Positions 8,892 through 16,998 of a stretch of DNA of 51,139 nucleotides are shown piece after piece. Made by a program: the position numbers and the translations under genes. The notes beneath the pieces are model-generated. The model was not told the origin of the DNA, did no database searches, and saw only the letters and a program-made list of their open reading frames with translations. The stretch spans positions 1 through 51,139 of the forward strand of contig NZ_CALDGS010000113.1 of the NCBI RefSeq assembly GCF_937941905.1, written 5' to 3'. The DNA is from an uncultured Mycolicibacterium sp. Lineage in GTDB: Bacteria > Actinomycetota > Actinomycetes > Mycobacteriales > Mycobacteriaceae. Position 1 is the first letter of the stretch. Each line of letters opens with the position of its first letter.

Positions 8892-9734
8892 CTACCCGGA
8901 GAGGTTGAAGTTGCCCGACGCGCCGTAGACGGCCAGGGAGACGAACAGAGTGATGACCACGACCACGACCAGCGAGGTGCGCACGGCCTGCCCGACCGCC
9001 ACGCCCACGCCGACCGGGCCGCCGGAGGCGTTGTAGCCGTAGTAGGTGTGCACCAGCATCACCGCGATCGACATGACGATCGCCTGCAGGAACGACCACA
9101 GCAGGTCGGTCTCCACCAGGAACGTGGTGAAGTAGTGGTCGTACAGGCCGCCGGACTGGCCGTTGATGTAGACGGTGGTGAACCGGGCCGCGAAGAACGC
9201 GGCCAGCACGCTCAGCGCGTACAGCGGCACGATGGTGATCAGGCCGGCCACCAGCCGGGTGGACACCAGGTAGCTCACCGAGTGCACGGCCATCGTCTCC
9301 ACCGCGTCGATCTCCTCGGCCACCCGCATCGCGCCGAGCTGCGCGGTGGTGCCGGCGCCGATGGTGGCGGCCAGCGCGATGCCGGCGATGACCGGGGCGA
9401 TGATGCGCACGTTGAGGAAGGCCGACAGGAAGCCGGTGAGCGCCTCGATGCCGATGTCGCCGAGCGAGGCGAAGCCCTGCACCGCCACCACGCCGCCGGA
9501 GGCCAGCGTCAGGAACGCGGTGACGCCGACGGTGCCGCCGATGATCGCCAGCGCGCCGACGCCCATCGTCATCTCGGCGATGAGCCGGATCGTCTCCTTG
9601 CGGTACGTGGTGACCGCGTTGGGGACGTACCGCATCGTCTCGCCGTAGAACAGCGCCTGCTCGCCGAAGTCGTCGACGGCCTTGGGCACGCCGCGGAACG
9701 CGCGGCGCAGCCGGAACGTCAGGTCGTAGCTCAT
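8892..9734 (-). CDS. yrbE4B: MlaE/YrbE-family permease YrbE4B
   Basis: This 280-residue integral membrane protein corresponds to Rv3500c. The MlaE-type permease signature is visible as GAGTTAQLGAMRVAEEIDAVETMAV, followed by several hydrophobic helices (for example VVVVVITLFVSLAVYGASG at the C-terminus). YrbE4A and YrbE4B form the inner-membrane permease pair of the Mce4 transporter, energised by the MceG (Mkl) ATPase, which is encoded elsewhere and not in this window. It starts 13 bases after the yrbE4A stop and ends 5 bases before mce4A, consistent with one transcript. Confidence 0.94.
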   Translation of the reverse strand: MSYDLTFRLRRAFRGVPKAVDDFGEQALFYGETMRYVPNAVTTYRKETIRLIAEMTMGVGALAIIGGTVGVTAFLTLASGGVVAVQGFASLGDIGIEALTGFLSAFLNVRIIAPVIAGIALAATIGAGTTAQLGAMRVAEEIDAVETMAVHSVSYLVSTRLVAGLITIVPLYALSVLAAFFAARFTTVYINGQSGGLYDHYFTTFLVETDLLWSFLQAIVMSIAVMLVHTYYGYNASGGPVGVGVAVGQAVRTSLVVVVVITLFVSLAVYGASGNFNLSG

Positions 9735-9747
9735 CGTCGGCGCCCCA

Positions 9748-10512
9748 TCAACTCTCCAGCACCCGCACCCCGACCGCGGTCATCAGCACGTTGATGACGA
9801 ACAGGCAGATGAACGCGTAGACGACGGTCTCGTTCACCGCGATGCCCACACCCTTCGGGCCGCCGGAGACGGTCAGCCCGCGGTAGCAGCCGACCAGACC
9901 GGCGGCCACCCCGAACAGCATCGCCTTGACCTCGGCCAGCAACAACTCCGGCAGGCCGGTCAGCACGGTCAGGCCGTTGACGAAGGCGCCCGGGTTGACC
10001 CCCTGCAGCAGCACCGAGAAGACGTAGCCGCCGATCAGGCCGATGGCGCAGACCAGGCCGTTGAGCAGCAGGGCGACGAAGGTGGAGGCCAGCACCCGGG
10101 GCACCACCAGCCGCTGGATCGGATCGATGCCCAGCACCCGCATCGCGTCGATCTCCTCGCGGATGGTGCGCGCCCCGAGGTCCGCGCAGATCGCGGTGGC
10201 GCCGGCGCCGGCGACCACCAGCACGGTCACCACCGGGCCGAGCTGGGTGATGGTGCCGAACGCGGTGCCCGCACCGGACAGGTCCGCCGCGCCGATCTCG
10301 CGCAGCAGGATGTTCAGCGTGAACGCCACCAGGACGGTGAACGGGATCGACACCAGCAGCGTCGGCACCAGCGAGACACGGGCGATCATCCACGTCTGTT
10401 CCAGGAACTCCCGGAACTGGAACGGCCGCCGGAACATCCCGGCGAACGTCTCGACGGACATCTCCACGAACCCGCCCACGGCCCGGGCCGGGACCGCGAG
10501 CTGTTCGATCAA
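9748..10512 (-). CDS. yrbE4A: MlaE/YrbE-family permease YrbE4A
   Basis: This 254-residue permease is the first gene of the mce4 operon and corresponds to Rv3501c. The MlaE signature GAGATAICADLGARTIREEI and five or so hydrophobic segments are clear. The start is a TTG codon (MIEQLAVPARAVGG by family convention), with a purine-rich CGGAG about 9 bases upstream. The rare start and a roughly 130-nt leader from the promoter at 10654-10683 leave room for post-transcriptional control. It would pair with YrbE4B and the distant MceG ATPase to power sterol uptake. Confidence 0.93.
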   Translation of the reverse strand: MIEQLAVPARAVGGFVEMSVETFAGMFRRPFQFREFLEQTWMIARVSLVPTLLVSIPFTVLVAFTLNILLREIGAADLSGAGTAFGTITQLGPVVTVLVVAGAGATAICADLGARTIREEIDAMRVLGIDPIQRLVVPRVLASTFVALLLNGLVCAIGLIGGYVFSVLLQGVNPGAFVNGLTVLTGLPELLLAEVKAMLFGVAAGLVGCYRGLTVSGGPKGVGIAVNETVVYAFICLFVINVLMTAVGVRVLES

Positions 10513-10653
10513 TCTCGGCTCCGTTCTCTACAGAGGGGGTTGCTGTCGGTCACCATGGCGAACACTATGACGAAAGCGCCTCCGTGCTGCTACCCGAGGG
10601 TAACCGACCGCTATGGCGGCGGTTACACGGGAAGGAACACCGTGAGCTGGATC

Positions 10654-10683
10654 ATACTAACTAGAACGCGTTCACCGTGTCAA
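10654..10683 (-). promoter_or_regulatory. Predicted sigma-70-type promoter of the mce4 operon
   Basis: On the minus strand there is a perfect -35 box TTGACA (10678-10683), an 18-bp spacer and a -10 box TAGTAT (10654-10659) fitting the mycobacterial TAnnnT pattern. Transcription would begin near 10647, leaving a leader of about 135 nt before yrbE4A. The KstR operator at 10662-10675 fills most of the spacer, so bound repressor would directly exclude RNA polymerase. Confidence 0.7.
10662..10675. promoter_or_regulatory. KstR operator (mce4 promoter-proximal)
   Basis: TAGAACGCGTTCAC matches the KstR consensus TnnAACnnGTTnnA at all fixed positions except the last base; the inner GAACGCGTTC is a perfect 10-bp palindrome. 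It sits between the -35 and -10 boxes of the predicted mce4 promoter. KstR is the TetR-family repressor of upper sterol catabolism, released by sterol-derived CoA thioesters; its gene is not in this window. Confidence 0.8.
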
Positions 10684-10739
10684 AGTTCGAACAAAATGCC
10701 CTTTTACGCAGGCGAAAGCCGTTTTTTGACAGCAGTGAC

Positions 10740-10753
10740 TGAAACACGTTCTA
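10740..10753. promoter_or_regulatory. KstR operator (mce4 upstream)
   Basis: TGAAACACGTTCTA is a full match to TnnAACnnGTTnnA. It lies 78 bp upstream of the promoter-proximal operator and 36 bp past the hsd4A stop. The two sites are on nearly the same helical face if the repeat is about 10.5 bp (78/10.5 is about 7.4), so cooperation is not guaranteed. It may serve the same promoter or a second, more upstream start. Confidence 0.75.
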
Positions 10754-10789
10754 GCCACTGACCGGCGGCTCGGCGACCGCGCCGCCGTT

Positions 10790-11701
10790 TCAGCTGTCCA
10801 GCACCACCGAGGCCGAGAAACCGCGCTCCGGATCCCGGTCAGCAAAGTATTCCTGCAGCGTCGTGCTGAGCTGGTCGGGCTCCCAGGCCTCCGCCGGCGC
10901 GCGGAAGTGCCGCTCCACCGTCGGGGCGTTCATCAACACCACATGCGGACCATAGACGATGAACAGCTGACCGTTCACCCGTTCCGAGGCCGGAGCGGCC
11001 AGGAACCGCACCAGCTTCACCACGTGCTCGGGCGACAGCGGGTCGACGGTGCCCTCGGGCAGCTCGGGCGCCTCGCCGAACACCCCGGCGGTCATCGCGG
11101 TGCGCGCCCGCGGGGCGATCGCGTTGGCCCGCACCCCGTAGCGCTCCAGGGCCCGGGCGGCGGTCAGCGTGAGCGCGGTGATGCCGGCCTTGGCCGCCCC
11201 GTAGTTGGCCTGGCCGACCGGGCCGGACAGGCCCGCCTCCGAGGAGGTGTTGATGATGCGGCCGTACACCTTGCCGTCGGCGGACGCCTTGGCCTTGGCC
11301 CGCCAGTAGGCGGCCGCGTTGCGGGTCAGCAGGAAGTGCCCGCGCAGATGCACCGCGATGACGGCGTCCCAGTCCTCGTCGGTGAGGTTGAACAGCATCT
11401 TGTCGCGGGTGATGCCGGCGTTGTTGACGACGATGCCCAGCCCGCCGAGCCGGTCGGCGGCGGCGACGAGCTCGTCGGCGGTGGACCGCTCGCTGATGTC
11501 ACCGGCGACGGCCACCCCCTTGACGCCGGCCGCGGCGATCTCGTCGAGCACATCGGAGCGTTCCAGCGCCGGGGCGATGTCGTTGACCACCACCGACGCA
11601 CCGGCGCGGGCCAGGCCGATGGCCTCCGCGCGTCCCAGGCCGGCGGCGGCACCGGTCACCACCGCGACCAGACCGGACAGATCGTTGGCGTCTTGACTCA
11701 T
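10790..11701 (-). CDS. hsd4A: Short-chain dehydrogenase Hsd4A/ChsB1-like (sterol side-chain hydroxyacyl-CoA dehydrogenase)
   Basis: This 303-residue SDR corresponds to Rv3502c. The NAD-binding motif TGAAAGLGRAEA is at about residues 16-27, NNAG at about 91-94, and the catalytic set Ser (SSEAG), Tyr and Lys (YGAAK) follows near 150-175. Members have been described both as 17-beta-hydroxysteroid dehydrogenase and as the beta-hydroxyacyl-CoA dehydrogenase (ChsB1) that oxidises the 22-hydroxy intermediate of side-chain oxidation; the second role fits the neighbourhood better. A strong Shine-Dalgarno, AAAGGAG, precedes the ATG. It follows fdxD on the same strand, with a hairpin in the 78-nt gap. 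Confidence 0.88.
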   Translation of the reverse strand: MSQDANDLSGLVAVVTGAAAGLGRAEAIGLARAGASVVVNDIAPALERSDVLDEIAAAGVKGVAVAGDISERSTADELVAAADRLGGLGIVVNNAGITRDKMLFNLTDEDWDAVIAVHLRGHFLLTRNAAAYWRAKAKASADGKVYGRIINTSSEAGLSGPVGQANYGAAKAGITALTLTAARALERYGVRANAIAPRARTAMTAGVFGEAPELPEGTVDPLSPEHVVKLVRFLAAPASERVNGQLFIVYGPHVVLMNAPTVERHFRAPAEAWEPDQLSTTLQEYFADRDPERGFSASVVLDS

Positions 11702-11724
11702 GTCGCTCCTTTGTGCCGGGCGGG

Positions 11725-11763
11725 CGCCGCCCCTCGGGGGTTGCTTCGGGGCGAGGGGCGGCG
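11725..11763. other. Intercistronic hairpin between fdxD and hsd4A
   Basis: CGCCGCCCCTCG (11725-11736) and CGAGGGGCGGCG (11752-11763) form a perfect 12-bp stem with a 15-nt loop, between the fdxD stop and the hsd4A ribosome binding site. There is no T-run. It could act as a partial terminator, an RNA processing/stability element setting different fdxD and hsd4A levels, or nothing. Confidence 0.65.
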
Positions 11764-11779
11764 TCCGAAACGAATGCCT

Positions 11780-11971
11780 CTAGTCGATGCGCTTCAGCGC
11801 GGCGCGCGGGCAGTCGGCGATCGCCTGCTCGGCGAGGGCCTCCTGGTCGGCCGGAATCGGGTCCTTGGTGACCACGGCGTACTCGTCGTCGTCCAGTTCG
11901 AACAGGTCGGGGGCGATCCCCACACAGACCGCATTGCCCTCGCAACGATCGCGGTCAACTTCAACACGCAT
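11780..11971 (-). CDS. fdxD: Small ferredoxin FdxD
   Basis: This 63-residue ferredoxin corresponds to Rv3503c. The cluster ligands are C10 and C16 in DRCEGNAVCVG and the distal Cys in IADCPRAA, a [3Fe-4S]-type pattern. The position that holds Cys in 4Fe clusters and often His in mycobacterial 3Fe ferredoxins is Asn here (CEGNAVC). It probably delivers electrons to a cytochrome P450 such as CYP125 or CYP142 of the same pathway. The ATG at 11971 has GGAGG/GGTTGCC-like purines just upstream; the longer frame to 12034 adds a Pro/Arg-rich tail not expected in ferredoxins. It diverges from fadE26 across the KstR site at 12075. Confidence 0.9.
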   Translation of the reverse strand: MRVEVDRDRCEGNAVCVGIAPDLFELDDDEYAVVTKDPIPADQEALAEQAIADCPRAALKRID

Positions 11972-12074
11972 GGCAACCTCCTGTCGGCGTCGTGTCCGGC
12001 CCGGCGGGACCACGGGCCCCACCGGACCCCCCATTGTGTGCGTGCCCCAGGCGCCCGCGCCTGGACCCCAAGAC

Positions 12075-12088
12075 TAGAACGTGTTACA
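12075..12088. promoter_or_regulatory. KstR operator between fdxD and fadE26
   Basis: TAGAACGTGTTACA is a full match to the KstR consensus. It lies 103 bp upstream of fdxD and 63 bp upstream of fadE26 in a 180-bp divergent region, so one site could repress both directions. Confidence 0.85.
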
Positions 12089-12151
12089 ACCCTTTGGGAA
12101 TCCGGGTCGCACGCCGGGTTCGCTTTCCCCCGAAAAGTAAAGGACGCGACG

Positions 12152-13333
12152 ATGCGGATCGGCTACACCCCGGAACAGGAAGCCCTGCGTGCCGAGCTCC
12201 GCGCCTACTTCAAGAAGCTGATGACGCCCGAGCGGGTCGAGGCGCTCAGCTCCTCGGAAGGCGAGTACGGGCGGGGCAACGTCTACCGCGAGACCGTGGC
12301 CCAGATGGGCCGCGACGGGTGGCTCGCGCTGGGCTGGCCCAAGGAGTACGGCGGCCAGGCCCGCTCGGCGATGGACCAGCTGATCTTCACCGACGAGGCC
12401 GCGATCGCCGGTGCCCCGGTGCCGTTCCTGACCATCAACAGCGTGGCCCCGACGATCATGGCGTTCGGCACCGAGGAGCAGAAGAAGTTCTTCCTGCCGA
12501 AGATCGCCGCCGGCGAGGTGCACTTCTCGATCGGCTACTCCGAGCCGGGTGCGGGCACCGACCTGGCCTCGCTGCGCACCACCGCGGTGCGCGACGGTGA
12601 CGAGTACGTCATCAACGGCCAGAAGATGTGGACCAGCCTGATCCAGTACGCCGACTACGTCTGGCTGGCGGTGCGCACCAACACCGAGGCCAAGAAGCAC
12701 CGGGGCATCTCGGTGCTGATCGTGCCGACCACCGCCGAGGGCTTCTCCTGGACCCGGGTGCGCACCATGGCCGGGGTGGACACCAGCGCCACCTACTACC
12801 AGGACGTGCGGGTGCCGGTGAGCAACCTGGTCGGCGCCGAGAACGACGGCTGGAAGCTGGTCACCAACCAGCTCAACCACGAGCGGGTGGCCCTGGTCAG
12901 CGCGCAGCCGCTGTTCCTGGCCCTCGACGGGGTCCGGGAGTGGGCGCAGCACACCAAGGACGCCCGCGGGATGCGGATGATCGACCACGAGTGGGTGCAG
13001 CTGAACCTGGCCCGGGTGCACGCCAAGGCCGAGGTGCTCAAGCTCATCAACTGGAAGCTGGCCTCCAGCGCCGAGGGCACCCTCTCCCCCGCCGACGCGT
13101 CGGCGGCCAAGGTGTTCGGCACCGAACTGGCCACCGAGGCCTACCGGCTGCTGATGGAGGTGCTCGGCCCGAAGGCCACGCTGCGGCCCGACTCGCCCGG
13201 CGCGGTGCTGCGCGGGCGCATCGAGCGGATGCACCGCAGCTGCCTGATCCTCACCTTCGGCGGCGGCACCAACGAGATTCAGCGCGACATCATCGGCATG
13301 GTCGCCTTGGGCCTGCCCAGGGTCAATCGGTAA
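12152..13333 (+). CDS. fadE26: Acyl-CoA dehydrogenase FadE26 (ChsE4), sterol side chain
   Basis: This 393-residue protein corresponds to Rv3504. FadE26 and FadE27 (ChsE4-ChsE5) form an alpha2beta2 enzyme that dehydrogenates the C26-CoA thioester of the intact cholesterol side chain. Acyl-CoA dehydrogenase features are visible: GWLALGWPKEYGG, the FAD-contacting IGYSEPGAGTDLASLRTTAV near residue 130, and the C-terminal FGGGTNEIQRDIIG motif. The ATG is preceded by AAAGGA at a good distance. The reading frame is open far upstream, to 10907, but this is antisense to hsd4A and fdxD. It lies 8 bp from fadE27. Confidence 0.95.
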   Translation: MRIGYTPEQEALRAELRAYFKKLMTPERVEALSSSEGEYGRGNVYRETVAQMGRDGWLALGWPKEYGGQARSAMDQLIFTDEAAIAGAPVPFLTINSVAPTIMAFGTEEQKKFFLPKIAAGEVHFSIGYSEPGAGTDLASLRTTAVRDGDEYVINGQKMWTSLIQYADYVWLAVRTNTEAKKHRGISVLIVPTTAEGFSWTRVRTMAGVDTSATYYQDVRVPVSNLVGAENDGWKLVTNQLNHERVALVSAQPLFLALDGVREWAQHTKDARGMRMIDHEWVQLNLARVHAKAEVLKLINWKLASSAEGTLSPADASAAKVFGTELATEAYRLLMEVLGPKATLRPDSPGAVLRGRIERMHRSCLILTFGGGTNEIQRDIIGMVALGLPRVNR

Positions 13334-13341
13334 GGAAGACT

Positions 13342-14439
13342 ATGGATTTCACATTGCCCGAAGCGGCCGAGGATCTCGGCGGCCTGGTGCGCACCATCAC
13401 CGAGGCGGTGTGCACCCCGGAGCGTCAGCGCGAGCTCGACGGCCTGCCGCAGCGGTTCGACGATCAGTTGTGGGGCAAGCTCATCGAGGCCGACGTGCTC
13501 TCGGCCGCCGCGCCGGAGGCGCTCGGCGGCGGCGGGTACGGGCTGATCGAGCAGGCGGCGGTGCTCACCGCGCTGGGCCGCCAGCTGGCCGCGGTGCCCT
13601 ACCTGGAGTCGGTGGTGCTCGGCGCCGGCGCGCTGGCCGCCTTCGCCGGCGAGGCGCTGCGGCGCGAGTGGGGTGCGCCGGCGGTGGCCGGGCAGAAGAT
13701 CCTCACCGTCGCCCTCGACGGCGACCCCGGCGAGGGCCCGGTGCAGGCCGCGCCGGACGGCTCGGGCCGCCGGCTCACCGGTGCCCGCACCCAGGTGGCC
13801 TACGGGCCGCTGGCCGACGCGTTCCTGGTGCCGGCCGAGACCGGCGACGGCACAACGGTTTTCCTGGTCACCAAGGACGACCCGGGGGTGCGGGTGGAGT
13901 CCCTGCACACCACCGGGCAGGGCAGCGTGGGCCGGCTCGAGCTGGCCGGCACCGTGGTGGGCGCCGACCGCGTGGTCGGCGGTGCCGAGGTGGCCGACTG
14001 GCTGACCACCCGGCGCACCCTGGGGCTGTCGGCCTACGCGCTCGGGGTGCTCGAGCGGGCGCTGGAGCTCACCGCGACCTACGCCCGGGAGCGCGAGCAG
14101 TTCGACCGGCCCATCGGCAGCTTCCAGGCGGTGGCGCAGCGGCTGGCCGACGGCTACATCGACGTCACCGGGCTGCGGATGACGCTGACGCAGGCGGTCT
14201 GGCGGGTGGCCGAGGACCAGCCCGCCGACGTGGACGTGGCCACCGCGGCGTTCTGGGCCGCCGAGGCCGGGCACCGCGTCGCACACACCACCGTGCACAT
14301 CCACGGCGGGGTCGGCATCGACATGGACCACCCGGTGCACCGCTACTTCCTGGCGGCCAAGCAGACCGAGTTCGCCCTGGGCAGCGCCACCGGGCAGCTG
14401 CTGCGCATCGGGCAGGTGCTGGCCGACAATCCCGTCTGA
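13342..14439 (+). CDS. fadE27: Acyl-CoA dehydrogenase FadE27 (ChsE5), partner subunit
   Basis: This 365-residue protein corresponds to Rv3505. It is the divergent partner of FadE26: the middle beta domain is recognisable, and the C-terminal helical domain carries the REQFDRPIGSFQAVAQRLAD segment and the HIHGGVGIDMDHPVHRYF segment typical of the subunit that lacks the full GGTxEIQR motif. This split of active-site and FAD contacts between two gene products explains why the pair works only as a heterotetramer. AAGGAAG immediately precedes its ATG. It ends 3 bases before fadD17. Confidence 0.93.
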   Translation: MDFTLPEAAEDLGGLVRTITEAVCTPERQRELDGLPQRFDDQLWGKLIEADVLSAAAPEALGGGGYGLIEQAAVLTALGRQLAAVPYLESVVLGAGALAAFAGEALRREWGAPAVAGQKILTVALDGDPGEGPVQAAPDGSGRRLTGARTQVAYGPLADAFLVPAETGDGTTVFLVTKDDPGVRVESLHTTGQGSVGRLELAGTVVGADRVVGGAEVADWLTTRRTLGLSAYALGVLERALELTATYAREREQFDRPIGSFQAVAQRLADGYIDVTGLRMTLTQAVWRVAEDQPADVDVATAAFWAAEAGHRVAHTTVHIHGGVGIDMDHPVHRYFLAAKQTEFALGSATGQLLRIGQVLADNPV

Positions 14440-14442
14440 GCC

Positions 14443-15930
14443 GTGCCGACCGTCACCGCGCTGCTGGCCCCACTGGCCGAGGTGACCGACCGCGGCGTGC
14501 ACTCCGAGGACGGGTTCACCTCCTGGCAGGAGCATTTCGCCGACGCCGCGGCGGTGGCCGCGGCGCTGGAGGCCCGGCTCGACCCCGGCCGGCCCCGCCA
14601 CGTCGGGGTGCTGCTGGGCAACACCCCGTTCTTCTGCTCGGTGCTCGTCGCCGCGGCGATGACCGGCATCGTGCCGGTGGGCCTCAACCCCACCCGGCGC
14701 GGGACGGCGCTGGCGCGGGACGTCGAGCGCAGCGACTGCCAGTTGGTGCTCACCGACGACCCGGCCGTGCTACCGGAGGGGCTGCCGTTCGTCGACGTCG
14801 GGTCGGCGGACTGGGCGCGGGAGCTCGCCGGGCACCGCGGTGCGCCGGTGCGGTTCCGCGACGCCGCACCGGACGACCTGTTCATGCTCATCTTCACCTC
14901 GGGCACCAGCGGTGACCCGAAGGCGGTGCGGGTGACCCACGACAAGGTGGCCCACCCGGGCCGGATGCTGGCCGAGCGGTTCGGCCTGGGCCCGGCCGAC
15001 GTCTGCTACCTGTCCATGCCGCTGTTCCACTCCAACGCGGTGATGGCGGGCTGGGCGCCGGCGGTGGCCGCCGGGGCGTCGATCGCGCTGCGGCGGAAGT
15101 TCTCGGCGTCGCAGTTCATCCCGGACGTGCGCCGCTACGGCGCCACCTACGCCAACTACGTCGGCAAGCCGCTGTCGTACGTGCTGGCCACCCCGGAGCG
15201 CCCCGACGACGCCGACAACCCGCTGCGGATCCTGTACGGCAACGAGGGTGCCCCGCGCGACATCGAACGGTTCGCCCGGCGGTTCGGGGTGACGGTGGTC
15301 GACGGGTTCGGCTCCACCGAGGGCGGGGTGTCGATCGCCCGCACCCCGGACACCCCGCCGGGCGCGCTGGGCCCGCTGACCGAGGAACTGGCCGTCGTCG
15401 ACGTCGACACCGGCGAGCCGTGCCCGCCCGGGAAGATCGGCGAGATCGTGAATCCCAAGGGCCGCGGCTGGTTCCGCGGCTACTACAACGACCCGGAGGC
15501 CGAGGCGCAGCGGATGGCCGGCGGTGTCTACCACAGCGGGGACCTCGGCTACACCGACGAGCGGGGCTACGTCTACTTCGCCGGCCGGCTCGGCGACTGG
15601 CTGCGGGTCGACGGCGAGAACCTCGGCACCGCGCCCATCGAGCGGGTCCTGTTGCGCCACCCCGACGTCGTCGAGGCGGCGGTCTACGGCATCCCGGCGC
15701 CGGATGTGGGCGACCAGGTGATGGCCGCGCTGGTGCTGGTCGACGGGGCGGAGTTCGATGTCGCGGCGTTCCGCGAGTTCCTTTCCGCCCAGGACGATCT
15801 CGGTCCCAAGCAGTGGCCGTCGTACGTGCGGGTGGCCCGCAGCCTGCCCCGCACCGAGACGTTCAAGGTGCTCAAGCGGGTGCTGCAGGCCGAGGGCCTG
15901 GACTGCCCCGACCCGGTCCACCGGGTCTGA
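14443..15930 (+). CDS. fadD17: Steroid side-chain acyl-CoA synthetase FadD17
   Basis: This 495-residue AMP-forming ligase corresponds to Rv3506. The ATP loop TSGTSGDPKAV is near residue 155, the DGFGSTEGG adenine-binding motif near 287, YHSGDLG near 363, and the C-terminal hinge GRLGDWLRVDGENL and ETFKVLK Lys region are intact. Characterised FadD17 proteins thioesterify shortened steroid carboxylates such as the 24-oate side chain, complementing FadD19. The GTG start comes 3 bases after the fadE27 stop with no obvious Shine-Dalgarno, so translation is probably coupled. Confidence 0.92.
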   Translation: MPTVTALLAPLAEVTDRGVHSEDGFTSWQEHFADAAAVAAALEARLDPGRPRHVGVLLGNTPFFCSVLVAAAMTGIVPVGLNPTRRGTALARDVERSDCQLVLTDDPAVLPEGLPFVDVGSADWARELAGHRGAPVRFRDAAPDDLFMLIFTSGTSGDPKAVRVTHDKVAHPGRMLAERFGLGPADVCYLSMPLFHSNAVMAGWAPAVAAGASIALRRKFSASQFIPDVRRYGATYANYVGKPLSYVLATPERPDDADNPLRILYGNEGAPRDIERFARRFGVTVVDGFGSTEGGVSIARTPDTPPGALGPLTEELAVVDVDTGEPCPPGKIGEIVNPKGRGWFRGYYNDPEAEAQRMAGGVYHSGDLGYTDERGYVYFAGRLGDWLRVDGENLGTAPIERVLLRHPDVVEAAVYGIPAPDVGDQVMAALVLVDGAEFDVAAFREFLSAQDDLGPKQWPSYVRVARSLPRTETFKVLKRVLQAEGLDCPDPVHRV

Positions 15931-16023
15931 CGCCCGGAGCCGCCCAAAGGCACAAACGGGCGGAAAAGTGCGAGAAGGATCCGCCATTTCGTCGATCTCG
16001 GCGGCGGACAGGAAGGACATCAG

Positions 16024-16992
16024 ATGCGCATTGCGGTCACCGGCGGCACCGGTTACGTGGGCACCCACACCGTGCGGGCGTTCCTGGCGGCCGGCCACCA
16101 GGTGCGGCTGCTGATCACCGACTCCCCCACCGACGCCGAGATCGCCGAGCGGCTCGCCGAGCACGGCGAGGTGGAGACGCTGCGCGGCGACGTGCGTGAC
16201 GAGGGCACCGTCGCCGACCTGCTCGACGGCGCCGACGCGGTCTGGCACGCCGCCGGGGTGGTCGGCACCGACTACCGGCGCACCCGGCTGATGTGGGAGA
16301 TCAACGCCTACGCCACCGAGCAGCTGCTGCGCCGGGCGGTGACGGCGGGCCTGGACCCGGTGGTCTCGGTGAGCAGCTACGCGGCACTGTTCCCGCCGCC
16401 GAACGGCGTCATCGGCCCGGACACCCCGCCCGCGCCCGGGCGCAGCCCGTACGCCAAGACCAAGGCCTACGCCGACGGGGTGGCCCGCAAGCTGCAGGCC
16501 GAGGGCGCCCCGGTGGTGGTCACCTACCCGTCCAGCGTGGTGGGCCGGCCCTTCCTGTCCGCCCCCGGCGTCACCGAGCAGGGCTGGGCGCCGATGGTGC
16601 GCCGGCGGGTCGCCCCGCGGATGGACGGCGGCATGCAGATGATCGACGTGCGCGACGTCGCCGAGGTGCACGCCCGGCTGATGGTGCCGGGCCGCGGGCC
16701 GAAGCGCTACATCTGCGGCGGCGAACTGCTGACCTTCAACCAGATGATCGACGCGCTGGAAGCCGGTCTGGGGCAGCCGATCCGGCGCATCCCGCTGCCG
16801 CAGGCCGCGTTCCGCGCGGTGGGCCGGATCGCCGACCTGGTGGCGCCGGTGCTGCCGCTCGGCGACGGGCTCAGCTACGAGGCGGCGGTCATGCTCACCG
16901 CGGCCACCCCGACCGACGACTCGCAGACCCGCGCCGAACTCGGCATCGCCTGGCGGGACCCGGTGCAGGCGATCAAGGAGTCGTTCGCCTGA
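16024..16992 (+). CDS. NAD-dependent epimerase/dehydratase-family (extended SDR) oxidoreductase
   Basis: This 322-residue protein begins with a clear NAD(P)-binding motif, TGGTGYVGTHTVRAF (residues 6-20). It has the AGVVGTDYR region near 77, a Ser at SVSSYAAL near 115-122 and the YAKTK catalytic Tyr-Lys pair near 140-144. That is the layout of extended SDRs related to sterol 3-beta-dehydrogenases and cinnamoyl/anthocyanidin reductases. The substrate is unknown; the position after fadD17 suggests a steroid or acyl intermediate. AGGAAGGA lies 8-15 bases upstream of the ATG. It converges on ctaD with only 6 bp between the stop codons and no terminator in that gap. I do not know an equivalent at this position in M. 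tuberculosis. Confidence 0.8.
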   Translation: MRIAVTGGTGYVGTHTVRAFLAAGHQVRLLITDSPTDAEIAERLAEHGEVETLRGDVRDEGTVADLLDGADAVWHAAGVVGTDYRRTRLMWEINAYATEQLLRRAVTAGLDPVVSVSSYAALFPPPNGVIGPDTPPAPGRSPYAKTKAYADGVARKLQAEGAPVVVTYPSSVVGRPFLSAPGVTEQGWAPMVRRRVAPRMDGGMQMIDVRDVAEVHARLMVPGRGPKRYICGGELLTFNQMIDALEAGLGQPIRRIPLPQAAFRAVGRIADLVAPVLPLGDGLSYEAAVMLTAATPTDDSQTRAELGIAWRDPVQAIKESFA

Positions 16993-16998
16993 CCCGGT

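Noticed and set aside
10907..12151. N-terminal extension of FadE26 by about 415 codons
   Set aside because: It is antisense to hsd4A and fdxD, crosses the KstR operator, and lacks domain similarity; the family start at 12152 has a good ribosome site.
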